A stretch of 64,000 nucleotides of DNA, taken from contig DAIMXP010000034.1 of assembly GCA_036734945.1 (NCBI GenBank), forward strand, positions 1 through 64,000, written 5' to 3'. The position numbers and the translations under genes are program-made. Shown here piece after piece: positions 14,903 through 23,714 of this stretch. Every line of letters begins with the position of its first letter. Position 1 is the stretch's first letter. The notes beneath the pieces are model-generated. The model had not been told where the DNA came from. It searched no databases and saw only the letters and a program-made list of their open reading frames with translations. Source of the stretch: UBA4733 sp036734945 (GTDB lineage Bacteria > Chloroflexota > UBA4733).

Positions 14903-15790
14903 GATGATCGTGCCGCCGCCGCCGGCGCCTGCCAGTTTGGCGCCGAGCGCGCCGTGCTGCAGTGCGGCGGCAATCAGCGTTTCGTTATCGGGGCCGGAGC
15001 CACCGAGGTCGCGTTGGATGGCGTGGTTCTCCGTCATCAGGGCAGCCAGGTGCGACCAGTGGCGCGTCAGCAACGCCTTCTTGCCTTCCCGTGCTAATTG
15101 TCCGATGCGGACGTAGGCATCGCGAACCTCCTTGTCGCCATCCAGCCAGCGCTCGCGGATCGGCTTGTGTACGGCGCCGGAGGAATGCACGACACCGGTG
15201 TGGGCCAGCACAAACGGCAACGACTCCACGTCCGCGCTCAGACTCTCCACCGTGGCATAGGGCTCTTTGCCGACTTCGCGGTAAAACTCCTTCTCACGGA
15301 AGTCCAGGTAGTTGAGCCCGCCAAAGGAGGTCATGTAAAAGTCCTGGTAGCCGCAGACGACCCCCATGCGGTTCAACTCAATGGAACGCGCCAATTCAGC
15401 GAACTCGTAGCGGTTCCAGACTTTACCGGCGAAGGTGCTCAGGGCCTTGAAAGTTGCGCAGACCAGCGCCGACGACGACGAGAGGCCCGAGGCGAAGGGG
15501 ATGTCGCTCCAGACCGTTAGCCGAAGGGGGGCGTCGTAGAGGTGCAACTCGGCCAGGCACGCCTTGGATATGTCATATACGTCACCGCGCAGTGTCAAGT
15601 CCTCGCGACCGCCAATGTCCAGGGACCGTCCCAGCGATACCAGCGAGAGCCGATCCGCCAGCTCAACGAGGGCGTAGGCACGCGGCTCGATTGAGCAACT
15701 CAGCACCGAACCGCCGTACATGTCCGTGGGATTGCCAATAATGCCACAGCGACCCGGCGCTGAGCAGAGGATTGACGAAGACGAAGGCAT
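14762..15790 (-). CDS. GHMP-family sugar kinase, glucuronokinase- or galactokinase-like
   Basis: A 342-residue GHMP kinase (ATG 15790). Motif 1 near the N-terminus is APGRCGIIGNPTDMYGG (11-27), the glycine/serine phosphate-binding motif is PFASGLSSSSAL (98-109), and motif 3 is KLAGAGGGGTIIAL near the end. The GNPTDxYGG form resembles glucuronokinase-type and heptose-7-phosphate kinases rather than classical GalK. It starts 3 bases after the stop of the GalU-type uridylyltransferase, so the pair is probably translated together: the kinase would make a sugar-1-phosphate and its partner the UDP-sugar. The exact sugar is unproven. Its 3' end is duplicated at 13872. Confidence 0.85.
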   Translation of the reverse strand: MPSSSSILCSAPGRCGIIGNPTDMYGGSVLSCSIEPRAYALVELADRLSLVSLGRSLDIGGREDLTLRGDVYDISKACLAELHLYDAPLRLTVWSDIPFASGLSSSSALVCATFKALSTFAGKVWNRYEFAELARSIELNRMGVVCGYQDFYMTSFGGLNYLDFREKEFYREVGKEPYATVESLSADVESLPFVLAHTGVVHSSGAVHKPIRERWLDGDKEVRDAYVRIGQLAREGKKALLTRHWSHLAALMTENHAIQRDLGGSGPDNETLIAAALQHGALGAKLAGAGGGGTIIALHPDPTWLGDRLAEAGADRILFPVVTEGVRLEQDTMAKARIATGG

Positions 15791-15793
15791 CGG

Positions 15794-16684
15794 TCAGCCC
15801 AGCTTTCGCATCAGGTATTGACGAAGTAAGTAGCCATAGCGCTCATCTGCCAGGGCGAAGTCAACGAAGGCCTTGTAGTAGCTCTCGAAATTGCCGATGT
15901 CGTAGCGCTGCTCACCTTCCAGCAGCTTGACGCAGTACACACGCTTACCCTGCTTGAGCAGGATGCGGATGGCATCAGCGAGCCAGATCTCACCCCCCTT
16001 GCCGGGCATGGTGAGGTCCAGGGCTTCAAACACCTCTGGACCGCAGACATAGCGTGCGGCGATTGCCATGTTGCTCGGAGCCGAGCCGCGCACCGGCTTC
16101 TCCACAAGATCCGAGATCTCGAACTCATCACCGATCTCGCCCTTCGGTCGCACAACGCCATACTTGTAGGCTTCATCGGGCGGAACTTCCTCTACGGCGA
16201 TGGTGCAGCTTGCCTGTTGCCGAACGTGGACGTCGATCATGCGTTCCAGGACACTTCGCCGGCCGGCGCTGCGAATGATGCTGTCGCCGAATGCCACGAC
16301 GAAGATGTCGTCGCCGACAAAACGCCGGCCGAGCCGCACTGCATCGCCATTACCGGCCTGGGTACTCTGGCGTGTGTAGTAGAAGGCGGTGTCCGCTTCC
16401 GCGAAGTTCAGCATGTCCACCAGGTCCTGATTGCCGGAAGCCGCCAGGCGTTGGATCAAGTCCGGGTCCCTGTCAAAGTGGTCCTCAATAGAGGTCTTCT
16501 TGCGCCCGGTGACAAGGAGGATGTCCCGAACCCCGGCCTGCTCCAGTTCTTCCACGATGTATTGCACCGCCGGCTTGCGCCCGACGGGCAGCATTTCCTT
16601 GGGCTGCGATTTGGTCACGGGAAGCAGACGCGTGCCAAGCCCCGCCACAGGGATGACGGCCTTGCGAACGACAGGAGCGCTCAT
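15794..16684 (-). CDS. galU: UTP-glucose-1-phosphate uridylyltransferase (GalU family)
   Basis: A 296-residue nucleotidyltransferase; ATG 16684 is chosen over a TTG six bases earlier. Diagnostic motifs are PVAGLGTRLLPVTKSQPKEM (nucleotide-binding loop), the conserved YIVEELEQAGV, VVAFGDSI with the metal-binding Asp, and VEKPV, GGEIWLADAI in the C-terminal half. It joins UTP and glucose-1-phosphate into UDP-glucose and pyrophosphate. Some members accept other sugar-1-phosphates, which the linked GHMP kinase gene makes plausible here. It is the first gene of the pair; no strong promoter was recognised in the 104 bases upstream. Confidence 0.88.
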   Translation of the reverse strand: MSAPVVRKAVIPVAGLGTRLLPVTKSQPKEMLPVGRKPAVQYIVEELEQAGVRDILLVTGRKKTSIEDHFDRDPDLIQRLAASGNQDLVDMLNFAEADTAFYYTRQSTQAGNGDAVRLGRRFVGDDIFVVAFGDSIIRSAGRRSVLERMIDVHVRQQASCTIAVEEVPPDEAYKYGVVRPKGEIGDEFEISDLVEKPVRGSAPSNMAIAARYVCGPEVFEALDLTMPGKGGEIWLADAIRILLKQGKRVYCVKLLEGEQRYDIGNFESYYKAFVDFALADERYGYLLRQYLMRKLG

Positions 16685-16788
16685 GGTCAATGTCCAATCT
16701 TCGAGGCGACCTGGGGGACGGAATGACTACTGCCAGGATGATAGCGCATTGGTGACGCCGGGGCGACCGAGCGCCGAAGGGGCAGGCC

Positions 16789-17838
16789 CTAAGCCCCGTT
16801 CGGCGTCGATAACTCCAGCAAGCCGTCCGGTTCGTCGAAGGGGTAGGCGGGGACGGCTGCCTCGCGCAACACCGTTGTGAGTGACGACGCCGCTTTAGGC
16901 GGCGCGTAGAGTTTGCGCTCCAGCGTGCGGTGGTAGGCCGACCAGTTTCCGGGGCGTTCCACGTGCTGCAAGCCGGCGGCGAACATGGCCAGTTGCGCAC
17001 TGGTAAAATCGGCAAGGTGTAAGGCCGCTGCTTCAAGTGTCTTCGGCACCTGCGGCGACTGCCATTTGTGCCGGCCATGGTGGCTGAGCAGCATGTGACG
17101 CAGGCGCAGGAGTAGTTCCGCTGAAAGGTCCGGGATGCGCGGGCCAAGTTGCGCCAGCATGGCGTCGGCGATGGAGATGTGCCCAAGCAGGCCGCCTTCA
17201 TCGGTCGTTTCAAAGGCGGCTGCCGTGTTGTATTCGCGCACCTTGCCGATGTCGTGTAGCAACGCGCCACTGATGAGCAGTTCAGCGTCCATCTCGGGAT
17301 GAATTGCCAGTTGGGCCCGACAGAGCCGTGCCACTTCCAGCGTGTGCTCCAACAGACCACCAAGGTAGGCATGGTGGATATTGGTCGCGGCCGGCGCCAG
17401 CGCGAACTGAGCGAAGCGTTCGCGGTCGAACGCCGTTTCCAGGAGGGTGCGCAGGCCACGCTGGCGCACACTGTTGATCTCCGCGCGAAACTCTCGGGAC
17501 ATCGTTGCCGAGTCACGGGGGCTCGATGGCAAGAAGTCAGTCATTAGGTAGTCGCCCTGAGTGGCCAGGCTCAGGTGTTCGATCACAACCTGAACGTCAC
17601 CGTTGTACAGTTGGCAGCGGCCTCGCACATGGACGATGCCGCCTTCCCGGGCAGATGGGTAGAAGCGCTCGGCCTCGTCCCAAAGGACGGCGTTCACTTC
17701 GCCGGTGCGATCACCAAGAATGAGCGTCATGAAGCTGCCGGAGCGACTGCGGTGCGTTCGCAACTGGCGGGATCGCACCTGAAACGGAGCGGAAAACTCC
17801 TGCCCGTCCGTGAGACTGGTGACCCAGGTTTTCTCCAC
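16789..17838 (-). CDS. YhaM-like 3'-5' exoribonuclease (OB fold plus HD domain)
   Basis: About 349 residues from GTG 17838, which has GGAG five bases upstream. An N-terminal OB fold (about 15-100; FMTLILGDRTGEVNAVLWDEA) precedes an HD hydrolase domain (about 155-290) with NIHHAYLGGLLEHTLEV, the metal-binding HD of LLHDIGKVREY and a later HH pair in LLSHHGRHKW. YhaM enzymes of this layout degrade single-stranded RNA or DNA from the 3' end with Mn or similar metals. It is slightly longer than the Bacillus protein. The neighbouring metallophosphoesterase at 17941 is co-oriented upstream, with 102 bases between. Confidence 0.85.
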   Translation of the reverse strand: MEKTWVTSLTDGQEFSAPFQVRSRQLRTHRSRSGSFMTLILGDRTGEVNAVLWDEAERFYPSAREGGIVHVRGRCQLYNGDVQVVIEHLSLATQGDYLMTDFLPSSPRDSATMSREFRAEINSVRQRGLRTLLETAFDRERFAQFALAPAATNIHHAYLGGLLEHTLEVARLCRAQLAIHPEMDAELLISGALLHDIGKVREYNTAAAFETTDEGGLLGHISIADAMLAQLGPRIPDLSAELLLRLRHMLLSHHGRHKWQSPQVPKTLEAAALHLADFTSAQLAMFAAGLQHVERPGNWSAYHRTLERKLYAPPKAASSLTTVLREAAVPAYPFDEPDGLLELSTPNGA

Positions 17839-17940
17839 CGTTACTCCACCACCACTGACGCCCTTTGGCTCCAGACTCCGGCACGTCAACAAGGAAAGCC
17901 GCAATCGGCAGTGGAAGTGTCACAGGAGTCGGGCAGCGTG

Positions 17941-18504
17941 TCAACCCGCCGGTGACGCTTCTGGGACCAGCTTCAGCACCTGGATTCGCAGGCCTTCGGA
18001 GAGCTCAATTACCGCGACGCTCGGCGCCGGCATGCCGCGCGGATCGACGGCGCTCCCAGGGTTGAGCAGGACCAGTCCGGACACACGCTCGGCCATCGAC
18101 CGGTGTGAGTGGCCGAAGCAAAGGACGTCCAGGCGCTCTGGAAAGAGCGCGGCGGTACGCCGCCTGGCGGCTTCCGTGTTACCGGCCGAGTGTACAGCGC
18201 CGATACGCCACTCCCCGAGACGCAAGAGCACCATTGACGGCACATCCGTCGCCAGTTCGGCCGGATCGACATTGCCCAACACAGCGAAGACAGGCGCCCG
18301 CTGGCGCAAGGGCACAAGCATCTTTGGATCAAGGAAGTCGCCGCAGTGCAGGTAGGCGTCACACGGCCCCATGCGCTCGATGGCATTCGCCGGCACCGCC
18401 GCCGGCCGGCTATAGCGGTGCGTGTCCGACAGGACGCCGAGCCGAAATGCGCGACCTGCTGGGAGATCGAGATCGACGATGAGCAGGTTGGTGGTGTTCA
18501 GCAC
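17941..18504 (-). CDS. YfcE/MJ0936-family metallophosphoesterase
   Basis: A 187-residue calcineurin-like phosphoesterase starting at GTG 18504. Metal-binding motifs run in the canonical order: SDTHR (Asp and His), CGDFLD (bridging Asp), GNVD (Asn), a His in GAVHS and the GHSHR signature near residue 130. Such proteins hydrolyse phosphodiesters, sometimes cyclic nucleotides, with two metal ions, but physiological substrates are mostly unknown. The start lies 98 bases from the divergent oxidoreductase at 18603. Confidence 0.85.
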   Translation of the reverse strand: MLNTTNLLIVDLDLPAGRAFRLGVLSDTHRYSRPAAVPANAIERMGPCDAYLHCGDFLDPKMLVPLRQRAPVFAVLGNVDPAELATDVPSMVLLRLGEWRIGAVHSAGNTEAARRRTAALFPERLDVLCFGHSHRSMAERVSGLVLLNPGSAVDPRGMPAPSVAVIELSEGLRIQVLKLVPEASPAG

Positions 18505-18602
18505 ACCGGGTACCGTAACACCGGGCGGCGCAGCGTCGCATGCTGTACCCTCTGTGTCGATAGGACGAGAGCCGGCATGCAGCCGGAGAAACGGAGACCG
18601 CT

Positions 18603-19712
18603 ATGAGTGCAAATCGGCCACTGCGGCTGGGCATGATCGGCTGTGGCCAGATCAGCAATCGCTTTTTCAACCAGGCTGCCGAGTTGGAGGGCGTGGCTTT
18701 CGTCGCTGCGTGCGCGGCGCACGCCGAAAGCGCGCAGGCGAAGGCGCAAGAGCGTGGCTGCGAGCGCTGGACCACCGACTACCGAGAGCTGCTGTCATGG
18801 TCGGATATCGATGGCGTCGTGATCACCACGCCGCACCAGATGCATGCCACCATGGCAGCCGACGCCGCCCGTGCCGGCAAGCACGTCTTGATCGAGAAGC
18901 CGATGGCCACGCGTTGGGACGAGGCCCAGGCGCTCGTGGCGGCAGTGGAGGCCGGCGGCATCACGGCGGTAGCGTTGCCCTACGACCACAGCCCGGTGCT
19001 GGAAGCCGGCCTCTCCTACTTGCGCGAGGACGTTGTCGGCAAAATCACCGCAATCGAGGCCGAACTCAACATTCCGGGGCCGCCGCGCTCCAACTGGTAC
19101 TACTCCAAAGAGGCGGGGGGCGGGGCGATGATGGACACCGCGCCCTACGCATTGAGCCGAATCGCCTGCGTCATGGGCCCGGCAGTTCGCGTGGCGGCTT
19201 TCACCGGCACCTTAATTCCCCGGCGCATCACCGGCGACGGTGGTCGCATCAACTCCGAGGTCGACGATAACGTGACCATCCTGCTGGAGTATGCCGGCGG
19301 TCAGCAGGCGGTGATGCGCACGTGCTGGGCCTACAGCTACGCGCAGAACGGCACGGTCGTCCATGGCCGCCACGGCGATGTGTTCATGAACGAGTTCGGC
19401 CGGCCGCTGGTGGTCCACACGACCCGGGAACCGCTGGCAGATGCCGAACCGGTGGAGTATCTGGCGATCAAGGGTTGCTATGCGCCAGTCGTGCCGAAGG
19501 CGACCGAAACGATCCTGGGCCATTTCGTCCACTGCATCCGCAGCGGCGAGCGACCACGCTGCAACGTCTGGCAGGCGCGCCACGTGATCGAACAGATGAT
19601 GAAGGCGTATGAATCGAGCCGCACCGGCAAGATTCTGGACTTGGAGACGACCTTCACCCCCTGGTGGACGTTGCCGGAGGGCATCTTTGATTTGGGGAGC
19701 GACTGGTTGTGA
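18603..19712 (+). CDS. Gfo/Idh/MocA family NAD(P)-dependent oxidoreductase
   Basis: A 369-residue sugar oxidoreductase (ATG 18603, GGAGA site upstream). The Rossmann fold is clear: GMIGCGQISNRFF at 9-21, then ITTPHQMHATMA and the signature EKPMAT near residue 99, whose Lys is catalytic. The C-terminal alpha/beta substrate domain has NIPGPPRSNWYY and GGGAMMDTAPYALSR. Members oxidise or reduce sugars and inositols or open glycosidic bonds. It stands between a metallophosphoesterase and a toxin-antitoxin pair, so context adds little; the substrate is open. Confidence 0.9.
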   Translation: MSANRPLRLGMIGCGQISNRFFNQAAELEGVAFVAACAAHAESAQAKAQERGCERWTTDYRELLSWSDIDGVVITTPHQMHATMAADAARAGKHVLIEKPMATRWDEAQALVAAVEAGGITAVALPYDHSPVLEAGLSYLREDVVGKITAIEAELNIPGPPRSNWYYSKEAGGGAMMDTAPYALSRIACVMGPAVRVAAFTGTLIPRRITGDGGRINSEVDDNVTILLEYAGGQQAVMRTCWAYSYAQNGTVVHGRHGDVFMNEFGRPLVVHTTREPLADAEPVEYLAIKGCYAPVVPKATETILGHFVHCIRSGERPRCNVWQARHVIEQMMKAYESSRTGKILDLETTFTPWWTLPEGIFDLGSDWL

Positions 19713-19748
19713 GCCAAACCCCTGAATGGTACCTGCCGGCGCGGTATC

Positions 19749-19759
19749 CTACGTCGTAG
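19749..19759. promoter_or_regulatory. Small palindrome upstream of the Phd-type antitoxin
   Basis: CTACGTCGTAG is a perfect 11-base palindrome 37 bases before the antitoxin ATG, next to a TATCCT hexamer at 19744-19749 that could be a -10. Toxin-antitoxin operons are commonly autoregulated at such sites. Short enough to be chance. Confidence 0.3.
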
Positions 19760-19795
19760 CGCGCTCGCTAATTCCCGCAAGGAAGGATTCGCCCG

Positions 19796-20092
19796 ATGGT
19801 CAGCGTCAAGGTGGAAGAGTTACAGGCGTCTCTCGGTCGCTATCTCGACCACATGAATGCCGGTGAGGAGGTGGTGGTTACCGATCATGGTCGTGCCGTC
19901 GCGCGCCTGGTACCGTATGTTCAGCACCCCACCGTTGTCACTGTAGCTGCAGATGAGGACCTGGTGGCGACACAGGTTCTCTGCCGGGCGCAGCGAGAGT
20001 TGCCGTCGGATTTCTGGAGCCAACCGAGGGTTCTCGATCCGAACGGCCTGTTCCGTCGGGCAGCTCTGGAGGAGCGAGAACAAAGCTGGTGA
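19796..20092 (+). CDS. Phd/YefM-type antitoxin
   Basis: A 98-residue antitoxin (ATG 19796, GGAAGG upstream). The first 45 residues, with VKVEELQASLGRYL, NAGEEVVVTDHGRAVARLVP, are the Phd/YefM DNA-binding fold; the rest is a charged, probably disordered toxin-binding tail ending EEREQSW. Its TGA overlaps the GTG of the following PIN toxin (GTGA), the usual coupled arrangement. It should bind its own promoter. Confidence 0.9.
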   Translation: MVSVKVEELQASLGRYLDHMNAGEEVVVTDHGRAVARLVPYVQHPTVVTVAADEDLVATQVLCRAQRELPSDFWSQPRVLDPNGLFRRAALEEREQSW

Positions 20093-20511
20093 GATTCTGG
20101 GACACGTCAGCGATGGTCCCGCTGTGCATCAATGAACCTGAGTCTTCAACAATGCGCCGCGTCTTCAACGTCGATCCCGGCCTCGTGGTCTGGTGGTGTA
20201 CGCAAATCGAAGGCCTGTCCGCCCTCTCTAGATTGGTTCGCATGGGCCAGTTCACGGCCGAGGAAGTAGCGATTGCTCGTTCGCGCTGGCTCTCGCTCTG
20301 TGCGAGCGCGACGGAGGTACGTCCCGTTGAAGATGTGCGCGTTCAGGCTGCGCGTCTGCTTGCTAGCTATCCGCTTCGTGGCGCCGATGCGCTCCAGTTG
20401 GGGGCAGCGCTTGTCTGGGCACGTGGACACGCCACTGGGAGCGAGTTTATCAGCCTGGACGGCCGCCTCTGCGACGCCGCAAGGCAGGAGGGCTTCACCG
20501 TGATGCCGTGA
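20089..20511 (+). CDS. VapC-type PIN-domain toxin paired with Phd-type antitoxin
   Basis: A 140-residue PIN protein from GTG 20089. Active-site residues are the Asp of FWDTSAMVPL (residue 5), Glu in TQIEGLSALSRL, Asp in LRGADALQLGAAL and Asp in FISLDGRLCDAA, all four acidic positions of a functional nuclease. The predicted activity is endoribonucleolytic cleavage, inhibited by the upstream antitoxin. It converges on the dehydrogenase gene at 20588; the 76 bases between show no terminator I can identify. Confidence 0.9.
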   Translation: MRFWDTSAMVPLCINEPESSTMRRVFNVDPGLVVWWCTQIEGLSALSRLVRMGQFTAEEVAIARSRWLSLCASATEVRPVEDVRVQAARLLASYPLRGADALQLGAALVWARGHATGSEFISLDGRLCDAARQEGFTVMP

Positions 20512-20587
20512 CGTGCTCACTGCACGATGGCTGCTTGGAGTGGCTGCTTCGAGGCAGAACTCGCTTCCAGGATCAATTTTGCTTTCA

Positions 20588-23500
20588 TCAATTCACCCTC
20601 TTTCGCAGCAATATCAGGCCGCGTGCCGCCGCCGCAGCGACAACACCAACTCCGACCACGGCGGCGGTGCGCGTGGCGCTCCTGGTGGCGCGCGTGGTGT
20701 GGTCTGGATAGCGCCGCTCGGGATACTGCGTCGGCGTGGTGTCGCCCTGTAGTGCCATCTGCAGCACCTCGGCCAGGTGCAAGGCGCGTCGATCAGTGGT
20801 CTGGGCGATTTGCTCCCGGCAACTGAAGCCGTTGCTGATCACATAGGCGTCTTTGGCCGTCTCCCGCACAGCCGGCAACAGCACGCGCTCGCCGCAGGCG
20901 ATCGAGACGTCGTATTTGGCCTGCTCAAAGCCGAAGGCGCCGGCCATGCCGCAGCAGCCGCTATCGGGCAACTGGTAGTCGAGACCCATCTTGCGCAACA
21001 GCGCTTCGTCGGCTGCCATGCCGAGGATGCTCTTCTGGTGGCAATGCCCGTGCATGATCGCCTGGCCTGCCAAACTGGGTACCTGAAAGTGCGGTGCGCG
21101 CCGCTCGAGGAACTCGCCCAGCAGAAAGGTCTGGCGTTTCAGACGCTGCGCGTCCTCATCGTGGGGGAAAAGGTTGCAGAGTTCGTCGCGAAAAACGGAG
21201 ATACAACTCGGTTCCAGGCCCACCACCGGCACACCGGCCCGTATCTCTGTCCGCAACGTCGTCAAGATGCGCTTCAGCAGCCCCTTGGCGGTGTCGAGCA
21301 TGCCGAAGTCGTAGAGCGGCCTTCCACAGCAGAGGCTCTGTTCCGGCACGATCACCCGGAAGCCGGCTGCTTCCAGCACGTCGACCGCGGCCAGGGCCGT
21401 CTCCGGGTGGAAGTGATTGTTGAAGGTGTCGGGCCAGAGAATGACTGCCGGCAGTGTGGGATCGGCGCCGGGGCGCTCTCGAAACTGCTCCTTGAACGTG
21501 CGTGGTGCGAAGGCGGGAATCTCGCGTTGCGGGGCAATGCCGGCAAGGCGTTTGGCAACGGCGCTGAGCAGCGGGGCGTGCGTCGTGAAATTGACGAGGG
21601 CGGGGGCGTGGGCAGCCAGGCGGGACCACCAGTAGATCAGACCCAGGCTATAGGCGACGACCGGGCGGAGGCGGCCCTCGTAATAGTGCGACAGGAATTC
21701 GGCTTTGTAGGTCGCCATGTCGACGTTGACCGGGCACTCTGCCTTGCAACTCTTGCACGCCAGGCAGAGATCAAGCGCTGCGTGGACGGTCTCGTCACGC
21801 CAGCCGTCCTTCAGCGGGTTCCCTTGCAGCATCTCAAACAAAAGACGGGCGCGGCCGCGGGTGCTGTCCTGTTCCTCGCGCGTGGCCATGTAGCTGGGGC
21901 ACATCGTGCCGGCCTCGTGGCGCCGGCATTTGCCGACGCCGACACAGCGCAGCGCTGCCTGGGCGAAACTGCCCTCGTCGTCTGGAAACTGAAAGTGCGT
22001 CTTGGGCTGCCAGGGGTTATAGGTAGTTCCCAGCCGGAGGTTCTCGTCCATCTTGTAGGCGTCGACCACCTTGCCGGGGTTCATCTTGCCCTGCGGATCC
22101 CAGATCGCCTTGAACTCGCCAAAGGCCCGCACGAGCTCCTCGCCAAACATTTTGGGCAAGAGTTCGGCGCGTGCCTGCCCGTCGCCGTGTTCGCCGGACA
22201 GCGAGCCGTCGTAGCGCAGCACCAGGTCGGCGGCGTCCTCCATGAAGCGTCGGAACTTGGCGATGCCCGCGCTGCTCGTGAGGTCGAAGTTGGTGCGCGT
22301 GTGAATACAGCCGTCGCCGAAGTGGCCGTAGAAGGCGCCGCCGAACTGATACGAGTCCAGCAGGCGACGCAAGTCGCGCAGGTAGTCCCCCAGGCGCTCC
22401 GGTGGGACCGCCGAGTCTTCCCAGCCTGGCCAGAAGTGGCCCTGGCCGGGTATGATGGCGGCGCCTCCCAGGCCGGACTCGCGCACCTGCCAGGCACTGT
22501 TCGCCTCTTTGGCCGTCGCTGCCAGATGCATCGTCGGCGGCCTGCTGGTGCTGCGCAAGGCCGCCATCAGGCCGCGTGCCTTGCTGTCCGCCTCGTCCTT
22601 CGTGGCGCCGCCGAACTCCACCAGCAGCCAGCCGCCCCCGCTAGGCAACATGGCGATGTCCTGGCGGTACAGACCTTTTGCATGCAGCGATCTCGTGAGG
22701 TGGTCATCGAAGCCTTCCAGCGCGGTCGGTACGTGCTGAAGGATGAGCATGACGTCGTCCGCACCGGCAGCGGCGTCTGGGTAGCCCAGAATCAGCAGCG
22801 AACGCACCGGCGGACTATGGACAAGGTTGACGGTTGCTTCCAGCACCGTGACGCAGGTGTTCTCGGTGCCGACCAGGGCACGCGCCACGTGGAAGCCGTT
22901 CTCCGGTAGCAACTGGTCAAGGTTGTAGCCGGAGACGCGGCGCGCCAGCCTGGGGAAACGCTGGCGGACGAGGTCGCCGTAGCGGTCGCGCAATCCCTTG
23001 AGCGCGCCATAGATCTCGCCCCGCCTCCCGCCCGCTCGGATGATCTGCTCGAGGTCGCTGTCGCTGGTCTTGCCGACGCGCATGCGGAGCCCGTCGTAGG
23101 TCAGGATGTCCAACTCCTCGACGTTGTCGACAGTCTTGCCGGCCATCGGCGAGTGGGCGCCGCAGGAATTGTTGCCGATCATGCCGCCGAGGGTGCAGCG
23201 GTTGTGCGTCGAGGGGTCCGGGCCAAACGTGAGGTGGTGACGTTCGGCAGCGTCACGCAGGTCGTCCAGTACCACGCCCGGTTGGACACGGGCCAGTCGG
23301 GATTCGGGATTGATCTCCAACACGCTGCGCAGGTACTTTGAGGTGTCAATCACGACGGCCACGTTGCAGCACTGGCCGGCCAGACTGGTGCCGCCGCCGC
23401 GCGCCAGCACCGGTGCGCCATGCTTGCGCGCAATGGCGACCGCCGTCACCACGTCATCAACCGTGCGTGGCACGACGACGCCGATGGGCAATTGCCGGTA

Positions 23501-23659
23501 GTTCGAGGCGTCGGTGGCGTAGAGTGCCCGGCTACCGTCGTCGAAGCGTACCTCGCCATCGACTGCCGCGGCCAACTCTGCTGCCAACAAGGCAGCATCA
23601 GCGTGTGCCCCAACAACGGACCGCGCGGGTCGCCGCGCGACCAGGGTGATTGGTTCCAT
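20588..23659 (-). CDS. YdiJ-like FAD/Fe-S dehydrogenase (GlcD-GlcF fusion type)
   Basis: A 1023-residue enzyme starting at ATG 23659. Residues about 40-220 are a PCMH FAD-binding domain (VPRTVDDVVTAVAIA, ARGGGTSLAGQC), followed by the FAD-oxidase C-terminal domain (FYGHFGDGCIHTR; SGEHGDGQAR). Then come two cluster-binding motifs, CVGVGKCRRHEAGTMCPSY and CLACKSCKAECPVNVD, and paired CCG domains (LCCGRPLYDFG; DSGCCGMAGAFG). Length and order match E. coli YdiJ, a D-2-hydroxyglutarate dehydrogenase, so a D-2-hydroxyacid substrate is likely. A hydrophobic stretch near the end (AAVVGVGVVAAAAARGLILL) could anchor it to the membrane beside the respiratory chain, an addition not typical of YdiJ. Confidence 0.9.
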   Translation of the reverse strand: MEPITLVARRPARSVVGAHADAALLAAELAAAVDGEVRFDDGSRALYATDASNYRQLPIGVVVPRTVDDVVTAVAIARKHGAPVLARGGGTSLAGQCCNVAVVIDTSKYLRSVLEINPESRLARVQPGVVLDDLRDAAERHHLTFGPDPSTHNRCTLGGMIGNNSCGAHSPMAGKTVDNVEELDILTYDGLRMRVGKTSDSDLEQIIRAGGRRGEIYGALKGLRDRYGDLVRQRFPRLARRVSGYNLDQLLPENGFHVARALVGTENTCVTVLEATVNLVHSPPVRSLLILGYPDAAAGADDVMLILQHVPTALEGFDDHLTRSLHAKGLYRQDIAMLPSGGGWLLVEFGGATKDEADSKARGLMAALRSTSRPPTMHLAATAKEANSAWQVRESGLGGAAIIPGQGHFWPGWEDSAVPPERLGDYLRDLRRLLDSYQFGGAFYGHFGDGCIHTRTNFDLTSSAGIAKFRRFMEDAADLVLRYDGSLSGEHGDGQARAELLPKMFGEELVRAFGEFKAIWDPQGKMNPGKVVDAYKMDENLRLGTTYNPWQPKTHFQFPDDEGSFAQAALRCVGVGKCRRHEAGTMCPSYMATREEQDSTRGRARLLFEMLQGNPLKDGWRDETVHAALDLCLACKSCKAECPVNVDMATYKAEFLSHYYEGRLRPVVAYSLGLIYWWSRLAAHAPALVNFTTHAPLLSAVAKRLAGIAPQREIPAFAPRTFKEQFRERPGADPTLPAVILWPDTFNNHFHPETALAAVDVLEAAGFRVIVPEQSLCCGRPLYDFGMLDTAKGLLKRILTTLRTEIRAGVPVVGLEPSCISVFRDELCNLFPHDEDAQRLKRQTFLLGEFLERRAPHFQVPSLAGQAIMHGHCHQKSILGMAADEALLRKMGLDYQLPDSGCCGMAGAFGFEQAKYDVSIACGERVLLPAVRETAKDAYVISNGFSCREQIAQTTDRRALHLAEVLQMALQGDTTPTQYPERRYPDHTTRATRSATRTAAVVGVGVVAAAAARGLILLRKRVN

Positions 23660-23714
23660 GCCGAGGTTTCCTTCCCCACGTGGCTGTGCCGGCAGCCGGC
23701 GCCGAAGGCGCCGG

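Noticed and set aside
20777..22909. A 710-codon plus-strand frame antisense to the YdiJ-like gene
   Set aside because: Artefact of third-position GC bias; the opposite strand encodes complete FAD and Fe-S motifs.
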